Positions 1-5,364 of a stretch of 9,814 nt of DNA are shown piece after piece. Under the pieces are notes generated by a model. It ran no database searches. It saw only the letters and a program-made list of their open reading frames with translations, and had not been told where the DNA came from. The first letter of the stretch is position 1. Every line of letters begins with the position of its first letter. A program made the translations under genes and the position numbers. Origin of the DNA: Streptosporangiaceae bacterium. Lineage in GTDB: Bacteria > Actinomycetota > Actinomycetes > Streptosporangiales > Streptosporangiaceae. The stretch covers positions 1 through 9,814 of the forward strand of contig JASHXW010000029.1 in the NCBI GenBank assembly GCA_030043395.1. Reading direction: 5' to 3'.

Positions 1-1098
1 TTCGGCTTCGACGGTGACACCAGCGGCGACACCGGCTACAACGATGCCGGAAACCTGTACAAGGCGGTCAGCTTCGACGCCACGGCAGACGCCAACGCGC
101 GGGCCGCATACCTGAACAACAGCACCGATGCCAACCTGCTGCCACTGGACCCGACCGTTGTGCTGCGCGGAGGGACCTACCCGGTGCAACGGCCCAACGG
201 CAGCGGCGCGGGTATCAGTGCCCTGCTCGCGGACACCGCCGTCAGCGACCCGACCATTAACTTCGTCCGCATGTCCAGCGCGCCGACGTCGACCGAGGCC
301 GCCCAGGCGGTGACGAACGGCTGGGGTGGCCTGCAGGTCTTCGTGCTCGGCACCGAGCACTTGGAGATGGCCGCCGACCAGACGTCGACCAACGCTCCGG
401 CCGGGCTCTCGGCCCAGCAGCTGGTGCAGATCTATGAGTGCAATGACACGACCTGGAACCAGGTGGGCGGTACCTCGACCGACACCATCATCCCGGTCAT
501 CCCGCAGTCGGGATCGGGCACCCGTAACACCTTCCTGTCTGATCTTCAGGCGGCGAACGGCGGCACGGCGATCAACCTGGGCAGCTGCGTGACCACGGGT
601 GAGGAGAACGACCCAACCGCGATCACCAGCCTGTCTTCGGTGACGAAGTCACCTATTTCCGGTACCACCTGCACCCCGAACTGCGCGGCCGACGCCATCG
701 AGCCATTCTCCGGCAGCCGGCTCAACCTGTGGTCGGGCAAGAGCGGGAACACAACCTACGGCTCGAATCCGCCCGGCGGCTACTTCCACAACCCCGCCAC
801 TGCCTACCCAGGCGGCACGGTGCTAACCCCAGGGATCGTGCTGCTGACTGGCACGCCGTCGGATGGCAACCCGGTCTACGACGACACGCGCAACCTGAAC
901 GTCGTCTACCGGTGGTCTGACCAGGTCTCGACCACTCCGTGGCAGCCGGGCGGAACGCTGAACTGGGCCGAGACCCTGTTCTGCAATCCGGGCGGCAGCG
1001 TCACGCCGTTCTTCCAGACCCCGGCAGGAAAGACCCTGATCGCCGAGGCCGGGGCCAACCCCGCGACTCAATCCTGCCTGAGCTCGCCGATGACCTGA
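1..1098 (+). CDS. PstS-like substrate-binding (periplasmic-binding-protein fold) secreted protein, 5' truncated
   Basis: The frame is open from base 1 to TGA at 1096-1098, giving 365 visible residues; the start and any signal peptide lie outside the window. Motifs match the PstS-like/PBP type II solute-binding family: a segment reading RPNGSGAGISALL near residues 62-74, an INFVRMSS strand equivalent to the usual DFARSS, and an IPQSGSGTR motif (near residue 167) like the phosphate-loop SGSGT of PstS. In that family the protein captures a ligand outside the membrane and passes it to an ABC permease. Six cysteines (an even number) fit an exported, disulfide-bonded protein. No permease or ATPase gene follows. 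Instead a hairpin and a WxL-like surface-protein gene come next, so a role as surface receptor or complex member is as likely as transport. The ligand cannot be assigned. The family call is fairly confident; phosphate as ligand is not. Confidence 0.8.
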   Translation, partial: FGFDGDTSGDTGYNDAGNLYKAVSFDATADANARAAYLNNSTDANLLPLDPTVVLRGGTYPVQRPNGSGAGISALLADTAVSDPTINFVRMSSAPTSTEAAQAVTNGWGGLQVFVLGTEHLEMAADQTSTNAPAGLSAQQLVQIYECNDTTWNQVGGTSTDTIIPVIPQSGSGTRNTFLSDLQAANGGTAINLGSCVTTGEENDPTAITSLSSVTKSPISGTTCTPNCAADAIEPFSGSRLNLWSGKSGNTTYGSNPPGGYFHNPATAYPGGTVLTPGIVLLTGTPSDGNPVYDDTRNLNVVYRWSDQVSTTPWQPGGTLNWAETLFCNPGGSVTPFFQTPAGKTLIAEAGANPATQSCLSSPMT

Positions 1099-1109
1099 CC
1101 CAGTGACCA

Positions 1110-1141
1110 TGGGGGGCTGCCGGCCGTCCGGTGGCCCCCCA
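1110..1141 (+). terminator. GC-rich hairpin downstream of the substrate-binding gene
   Basis: Arms 1110-1123 and 1128-1141 pair over 14 positions, including two G-U pairs, around a CCGT tetraloop. The stem begins 12 nt after the stop codon. There is no T-tract, as is usual for actinobacterial intrinsic-like terminators. It probably separates this gene from the next, although partial read-through cannot be excluded. Confidence 0.7.
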
Positions 1142-1215
1142 GCCTACGGGTGAGGTCAAGACGCGAACAGCGGTCCGGTTCCGGCCAAGCCGTACCGGAT
1201 CCCAATTCCACCATG

Positions 1216-1222
1216 AAAGGGG
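1216..1222 (+). promoter_or_regulatory. Ribosome binding site that fixes the start of the WxL-like gene
   Basis: AAAGGGG lies 4 nt before ATG 1227. The frame is open further upstream (from 1131), but only ATG 1227 has this site and is followed at once by a signal peptide. A matching AAGGGAATC sequence precedes the paralogue at 5365, which supports both start choices. Confidence 0.75.
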
Positions 1223-1226
1223 AATC

Positions 1227-3044
1227 ATGAAAGGAAAGTTCCGCTCACTGGCGGTAGGTGCGGCCGCGGCCGTCACCATCGCCGGTGTCAGCGTGCTGGC
1301 GGGAGGTGGTGCAGCTCTTGCCGCCGGCGGGGGCGGCGCGACGCCGCCGTGGGAATCGTCGATCAGCCCGGCTCCTTACGGGTCGATCACGTTCTACAAC
1401 GCCGAGGGCCAGGTCATTACCGGCGGCAGCATTACCGCTAATGGCCTCGGGGCGTACGCGGTGGCTTCGACGGCAGCGCCTTCCGGCTACACCAAGGCAA
1501 CGCTGTTCATCAAGACGCCGGTGAGCGGCGAGAACCCGGGACTGTGGTCAGGCGAGCAGATCAGCAGCTCGACTAACTTCCCGAACAGTTCGGCTCCGTC
1601 GGAGATCGCAGACACAGCGAATCCGGTGGAGACCAACCCGGGAACCGACTCCACGGTCTCCAGCTACATAGCAGCATTCCCGAACACCCAGACTGCCTCC
1701 GGCTATGTCGGCTTGTACGACGTCCGGCTTGAGGCTACTGGCGCAGGCCTGCCTGCGCTCTCCTCGTACTGGGACACCGTAATCTCGGTCGACACCACCA
1801 ACAACACCTGGTCGGTGGACTACCCGGACTACACCCAGCTCACCACTACCGCGGTGAGTGCCTCCCCGGCCGGCCCGCAGACCGCTCCGGCTACTCCGAT
1901 CACGCTGAACGCGACCGTGACTCCGGCCACGGACGCTGTCGGAACGGTGAGCTTCTGGGACGGCTCCACGCAGGTTGGCGCTACTCAGACGGTCACCGGC
2001 ACAGGTGGCAACACCGCATCAGTATCGACGACTCCACCGACGGGCACGACGCCATACCAGGCCGTCTTCACCCCGGCGATCGGATCCTCGGACATCGGCT
2101 CTTCCGCCACGCTGAACTACGTGGTGAACGTGCCGCTGGACGCCACAACCACGACGCTTGCCGAGTCCGGCGGCGGCGGTGCAGCGGGTCCGGTCACCTT
2201 CACCGGTACCGTCACCGACATCACCACCAGCGCGAACAACCCGGTGAACGCCGGAACGGTCAGCCTGTTCGACAACGGCTCGACGACCGCGTTCGCGAAC
2301 GGAGCGGTCAGCTCGACTGGCACCTTCTCCATCACCTACAACTACACGTCGGCCGGGAGCCACTCGGTCGTCGCGACGTACTCGGGCAACTCCACCGAGT
2401 GGGCTGGCTCCTCGTCATCTTCCGTGACGTTCACTGAGTCGGCGCCCGCGTGCTCCACGTGTAACGACACCCAGACGATCGAGGGCACGGTTCCGGCCGG
2501 AACCATCTCGATCTCGACTCCTTACACGGCCTCGAACCCGCTGAACCTGGGGACCCTGGCATTGAACTCGGCTGGCACGTTCTTCACCGCGTCCGCCCCG
2601 CTCGATCCAAACTCCAGTAACGTCCCGACCGCTGGCGCTTACCCTGACCCGACGTTCAACGGCATCACGGTGGTGGACACCCAGTCCGGAAACCTGCCGT
2701 GGACGGTCACCGCGACGTCCAGCAACCTCTCCGATGGCTCCGGTGACGCCAACGGCGTCATCAGCGGGGAGAACGTCGGCCTGACCAACCTGGCCGCGGT
2801 ACTCGTGCCTGGTAACGCCATCGTCGCCGGCGATGTAAACCTGTTCAACCAGCCCGCCGCTAGCCCGCCGGTCGCACCGACCGACACGGGCTCGCTAGGT
2901 CTGATTGCCGGTCCTACCATCGCCACCGACACGGCCCAGCCTGACGGCACCGTCGGGATCAACGGCACTGTCACCCTGAACGCGCCCACCTCGACCGAGG
3001 CAGGCCTGTTCGTCGGCACCATCACCTTCACGATCACGGGCTAG
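1227..3044 (+). CDS. Secreted surface protein: N-terminal module, two Ig-like domains, C-terminal WxL-like domain
   Basis: Encodes 605 residues. A Sec signal peptide (basic MKGKFR, Ala/Val-rich core, ALAA near 30-33) is followed by a Gly linker. Residues 39-204 form a module shared with the protein at 5365. Residues about 207-301 resemble bacterial Ig-like group 3 domains (GTVSFWDGSTQVG), and about 304-403 a second Ig-like domain. The last 197 residues start with a CSTC pair (C409, C412). They contain DTQSGNLPWTVTAT (W492), like the first WxL motif (DxR...GWxL), and end in a VTLNAP...GLFVGTITFTIT strand like the WxL C-terminus, though the second Trp motif is absent. In Firmicutes WxL domains bind peptidoglycan noncovalently and associate with DUF916-type proteins. 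A DUF916-like gene lies just downstream, which supports the call. There is no transmembrane segment or sortase signal. Secretion and Ig-like domains are confident; the WxL assignment is an inference from motif shape and context. Confidence 0.82.
   Translation: MKGKFRSLAVGAAAAVTIAGVSVLAGGGAALAAGGGGATPPWESSISPAPYGSITFYNAEGQVITGGSITANGLGAYAVASTAAPSGYTKATLFIKTPVSGENPGLWSGEQISSSTNFPNSSAPSEIADTANPVETNPGTDSTVSSYIAAFPNTQTASGYVGLYDVRLEATGAGLPALSSYWDTVISVDTTNNTWSVDYPDYTQLTTTAVSASPAGPQTAPATPITLNATVTPATDAVGTVSFWDGSTQVGATQTVTGTGGNTASVSTTPPTGTTPYQAVFTPAIGSSDIGSSATLNYVVNVPLDATTTTLAESGGGGAAGPVTFTGTVTDITTSANNPVNAGTVSLFDNGSTTAFANGAVSSTGTFSITYNYTSAGSHSVVATYSGNSTEWAGSSSSSVTFTESAPACSTCNDTQTIEGTVPAGTISISTPYTASNPLNLGTLALNSAGTFFTASAPLDPNSSNVPTAGAYPDPTFNGITVVDTQSGNLPWTVTATSSNLSDGSGDANGVISGENVGLTNLAAVLVPGNAIVAGDVNLFNQPAASPPVAPTDTGSLGLIAGPTIATDTAQPDGTVGINGTVTLNAPTSTEAGLFVGTITFTITG
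1341..2124 (+). repeat. Paralogous segment, copy 1 (shared module plus first Ig-like domain)
   Basis: This coding segment is repeated in diverged form at 5476-6246. By hand alignment the first 166 residues of both copies align without gaps, with about 130 identities (roughly 78%). The longest identical DNA run I noticed is 32 nt (1542-1573 against 5677-5708). Similarity falls off after the GSSDIGSSA strand, where the two proteins continue with unrelated domains. Confidence 0.9.
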
Positions 3045-3066
3045 CAGCCAGCTCAGCTCGCAGGAA

Positions 3067-3082
3067 ACCGGCTTTTGCCGGT
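3067..3082 (+). terminator. Short perfect hairpin after the WxL-like gene
   Basis: ACCGGC (3067-3072) and GCCGGT (3077-3082) pair perfectly around a TTTT loop, 22 nt after the stop codon. It is a short stem and probably acts together with the larger hairpin at 3108-3138. Confidence 0.5.
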
Positions 3083-3107
3083 CACCGCATGACAGCATGT
3101 AGAGGAC

Positions 3108-3138
3108 GGGGCGGGCCCATCGCAAGTGAGCCCGCCCC
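3108..3138 (+). terminator. GC-rich terminator-like hairpin after the WxL-like gene
   Basis: GGGGCGGGC (3108-3116) and GCCCGCCCC (3130-3138) pair perfectly over 9 bp with a 13-nt loop. A pyrimidine-rich run (TCCCTCC) follows, but no T-tract. With the stem at 3067-3082 it probably ends the transcript of the WxL-like gene before the AT-rich promoter region. Confidence 0.7.
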
Positions 3139-3199
3139 TCCCTCCACAGTACCCGGCCCCTGTCCGCTTGCCAGCTATTCGCCATTGGTATCACGGTAA

Positions 3200-3230
3200 T
3201 TTACTTTTTGTTCAACTAATTCCTTATAAT
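3200..3230 (+). promoter_or_regulatory. Probable promoter of the three-gene unit at 3351-7110
   Basis: A perfect TATAAT lies at 3225-3230 inside the only clearly AT-rich stretch of the window (about 3181-3260). The best -35 candidate is TTTACT at 3200-3205 (4 of 6 matches to TTGACA), with a long 19-nt spacer. TTGTTC at 3208-3213 is too close. Initiation would be expected near 3238-3239. The -10 box is convincing; the -35 is weak, so an alternative or activator-dependent sigma arrangement is possible. Confidence 0.6.
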
Positions 3231-3237
3231 GAAACCT

Positions 3238-3350
3238 GAGCGATGATACGATTTATTCGAGTGGTAGCGCCTACCTCGATGCCTCCGAGAAGAGCGTCGC
3301 AGTCGCACCGGGAAAATCAGATAGCCACGACCAGAATGCGGATAACTGCG
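3238..3350 (+). promoter_or_regulatory. Presumed 5' leader with bulged hairpin, upstream of the WxLIP-like gene
   Basis: If transcription begins near 3238 and translation at ATG 3351, the leader is about 113 nt. It holds a dyad at 3257-3279: TCGA, a 2-nt bulge, GGTAG, loop CGC, CTACC, TCGA. The reading frame is open through the leader from ATG 3243 (other in-frame ATGs at 3279 and 3336), but none of these has a recognisable ribosome binding site. The residues they would add, rich in Arg, Ser and Gln, would precede a complete signal peptide. The whole gap 3045-3350 thus holds two hairpins, the promoter and this leader, and no separate gene that I can support. Confidence 0.45.
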
Positions 3351-4448
3351 ATGCGCGGGAATCGTGCCTCCTCAAGGAGAGCCAGGCTGGCAATAGCTCT
3401 CCTCTTGGTGCCCGCGCTGGCTGCGGCCGTTGCGGTCAGTACCGGTTCTGCGGCGCTCGCGGCGGACTCCGGCAGGCTGGTAAGTGCTAAGTCGGTGCCA
3501 CGCGCATTCTTCGGCCTCGGCCCGGCTAGTGCCACGAAGATCGACGGCCGCGCTTACTTCAACTGGAGCGCAACCCCCGGGGCATCGCTCACCGACCACG
3601 TAGCTGTCGTCAATTTTGGAAGTACCACGCTCAGCCTGCATATCTATGTGACTAATGCGGTCAGCACCATTAACGGCGGAACAACTTTCGTGCCTCAGGC
3701 GAAGGCCGTCGGCGGACCTGCAAACTGGGTGACATTGCATTTTCCCGGCCATTCGTCAGTCCTGAAGCTCGCGCCGCACAGCAAAGTGATCCTGCCCATC
3801 GAAGTGACCATTCCGAAGAACGCTCCTCCGGGGGACCACGTAGGCGCCATAATCGCGGCCCTGACGTCGGTTATCCAGAGCAAGAATCACGCCAAGGTGC
3901 ACTTTGTCCAGCAGGTCGCCGATCGCATCATCACCCGCGTTTCCGGCAAGCTGCGCCCCGGATTGAGCGTCGAGAACTTGCACGTGCAATACAGCGACCC
4001 GCTGAGCCCGCTTGCGACCAGCCCGGCGACGCTCACGTTCACCGTCCGCAACACCGGCAATGAACTGCTGGGCGGCAACGTCACCGTATCGGTGCACGGG
4101 CTGCTCGGATCGACCGAGACACGGTCTGACGTGGTCAAGGTTCCTGTCCTGCTGCCAGGTGGCTCTGATTCCGAGCGAGTGCAAGTCAAGGGCGTGTACC
4201 CGGAGATCCACCTGCAGGGCAAGGTCTCCATCGCGCCTCTCGTGGTACAGGGCCAGTTCGACCAGGGTCTGTCGACCTATTCAGCACAGGTCGGATTCTG
4301 GGCGATCCCCTGGATCGCGCTCGCGATACTAATCTTGCTCATCGCGTTGTTTGTCGGCATCTGGCTGCGCCGCCGCCGCTGGAGCCGAGCCGCGCTTGCC
4401 GAGCCGGAGGAGTCGGCACGCGGAGATCAGAAGGTGGAGGCCAAATGA
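3351..4448 (+). CDS. WxL-interacting-protein-like (DUF916-type) membrane-anchored surface protein
   Basis: Encodes 365 residues from ATG 3351. A signal peptide follows a basic N-region (RASSRRAR) with a leucine/alanine core and cleavage near 37-38 (ALAA/D). The first ectodomain (about 50-165) has the order typical of the DUF916 peptidoglycan-binding domain of WxL-interacting proteins: YFNWSATPGASL, a VAVVNFGS strand, TNAVSTINGG, a VTIPKNAPPGDHVGAI strand. A second beta-rich domain (about 195-310; LTFTVRNTGN) may stand where DUF3324 lies in Firmicutes. One transmembrane helix (WIALAILILLIALFVGIW) ends in an RRRR stop-transfer signal and a short charged cytoplasmic tail. The family's role is to bind WxL-domain proteins and peptidoglycan at the cell surface. 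A WxL-like gene lies upstream and an overlapping surface-protein gene downstream. The start is uncertain: 3243, 3279 and 3336 are in-frame alternatives, and no start has a good ribosome site. Confidence 0.85.
   Translation: MRGNRASSRRARLAIALLLVPALAAAVAVSTGSAALAADSGRLVSAKSVPRAFFGLGPASATKIDGRAYFNWSATPGASLTDHVAVVNFGSTTLSLHIYVTNAVSTINGGTTFVPQAKAVGGPANWVTLHFPGHSSVLKLAPHSKVILPIEVTIPKNAPPGDHVGAIIAALTSVIQSKNHAKVHFVQQVADRIITRVSGKLRPGLSVENLHVQYSDPLSPLATSPATLTFTVRNTGNELLGGNVTVSVHGLLGSTETRSDVVKVPVLLPGGSDSERVQVKGVYPEIHLQGKVSIAPLVVQGQFDQGLSTYSAQVGFWAIPWIALAILILLIALFVGIWLRRRRWSRAALAEPEESARGDQKVEAK
4436..4440 (+). promoter_or_regulatory. Ribosome binding site within the end of the WxLIP-like gene
   Basis: GGAGG lies 4 nt before ATG 4445, inside the last codons of the preceding gene. 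The ATGA overlap (4445-4448) indicates translational coupling of the two genes. Confidence 0.8.
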
Positions 4449-5326
4449 AGATCGTCCGCGCAACGGCGGGCGCCGCGCTGATCCTGGCGCTGGCCGCCGG
4501 GCCTGCCCAGGTAGCCACGGCCGCGGTGACGCACCCGAGCAGCCCGGCTCTGACCAGCGTCAAGCTGCCGTACAGCGACCCGGACCAGGCCGGGCTGCTG
4601 ACGCTCTGCGGCGTGAACCTGAAGCCCATCACGCACGGCAGCATCTACGCCAAGCCCTTCGTCTGGCGCGTGGTGTCCAGCCTCCCGACGCCGAAGGGCT
4701 ATTTCATCAAGGGTGCCAAGACCCAGATGTTCGCCTACCAGCCAAGGCCGTACACGCCGGCCGGTGCCTGGAGCGGCACGGTCATGGCCGCTGCCTCGTT
4801 GTACAGCAACCCGAAGCACCCGATGGCGCAGTTCACGCCGATCGACGAGCCACTCACGTACATGATCGACCAGTTCCCGCCGATCTGGGATCACCTGATC
4901 GAGCTGCGCCTGTATTACGGAGCACCCGGCCTGGCCGAGATCACCCGCCCGTACGCTGCGGCCGACATCCAGGTACATGGCGACACCTGGTCGCTGGTGG
5001 AAGGGGGGCATGCCTCCTGCACAGACGGCAAGGTCGAGTCCGTGGAAGTACTCGACCACCTACCCGGTGCGACCGGCACTCCGGCGCCATCCGCGACCGA
5101 CGCGCCTAAGCACACGTTGCCGCCGGCCCGGACGGCGGCCAAGGACGGTCCGACCCCCGTGTCGTCCACTGGGACAGCGGCACCGCAGGCAGGCGGCTCT
5201 TCGTCGGACGGTTCGTCGTCTGGCGGGACCGGAGTCCTGGTCACGCTGGGGATCGTCGTCTTGGCGCTGGCCGTGGGAGCGTCGGGCGGTGCGCTGTGGC
5301 GCCGCAGGCGCAGGGCGACAGGATGA
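4445..5326 (+). CDS. Secreted, C-terminally membrane-anchored protein; divergent copy of the locus-specific extracellular module
   Basis: Encodes 293 residues. A Sec signal peptide (1 to about 27, ATAA) leads to an ectodomain at about 41-187, a Pro/Thr/Ser/Gly-rich linker (210-261), one transmembrane helix (263-285) and a WRRRRR cytoplasmic end. There is no LPXTG motif before the helix, so it is anchored by the membrane rather than by sortase. I know no named family for it. By eye the ectodomain follows the same order as the N-terminal module of the proteins at 1227 and 5365: PITHGSI against VITGGSI; GAWSGT (W109) against GLWSGE; SLYSNPKHP against TNFPNSSAP; LIELRLYYGAPG against VGLYDVRL; and DTWSLV against NTWSVD. 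C55 and C192 could form a disulfide. The ATGA overlap with the WxLIP-like gene points to a joint complex, with this protein probably in the place of the small anchored protein of Firmicute WxL loci. Confidence 0.8.
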   Translation: MKIVRATAGAALILALAAGPAQVATAAVTHPSSPALTSVKLPYSDPDQAGLLTLCGVNLKPITHGSIYAKPFVWRVVSSLPTPKGYFIKGAKTQMFAYQPRPYTPAGAWSGTVMAAASLYSNPKHPMAQFTPIDEPLTYMIDQFPPIWDHLIELRLYYGAPGLAEITRPYAAADIQVHGDTWSLVEGGHASCTDGKVESVEVLDHLPGATGTPAPSATDAPKHTLPPARTAAKDGPTPVSSTGTAAPQAGGSSSDGSSSGGTGVLVTLGIVVLALAVGASGGALWRRRRRATG

Positions 5327-5349
5327 CTCCTCCACCAATCAGTAACGCG

Positions 5350-5355
5350 AAGGGA
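5350..5355 (+). promoter_or_regulatory. Ribosome binding site that fixes the start of the paralogue
   Basis: AAGGGA lies 9 nt before ATG 5365. In-frame ATGs at 5296 (inside the previous gene) and 5323 (overlapping its stop) have weaker sites, and their products would carry extra residues before the signal peptide. Confidence 0.7.
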
Positions 5356-5364
5356 ATCGCATTG

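Noticed and set aside
1172..1202. Imperfect inverted repeat GGTCCGGT / ACCGGATCC upstream of the WxL-like gene
   Set aside because: The short arms need a bulge, and CCGG-type dyads are expected by chance in this composition. No promoter could be tied to it.
1213..1230. Five-codon mini-ORF (MKGES) overlapping ATG 1227 by ATGA
   Set aside because: It has no ribosome binding site of its own and arises from the ATGAAAGG repeat around the real Shine-Dalgarno site. It is more simply read as part of the leader.
4427..5109. Long overlapping frames on both strands (210 codons on -, 252 codons on +) across the anchored-protein gene
   Set aside because: The products are Arg/Pro/Gly-rich with no signal peptide or motif. 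The frame starting at 4445 has a ribosome site, a signal peptide and a transmembrane anchor.
5108..5320. Sortase sorting signal in the anchored protein
   Set aside because: The linker contains an LPPAR sequence, but it lies about 35 residues before the helix and does not match LPXTG. The end is a plain transmembrane anchor with a basic tail.
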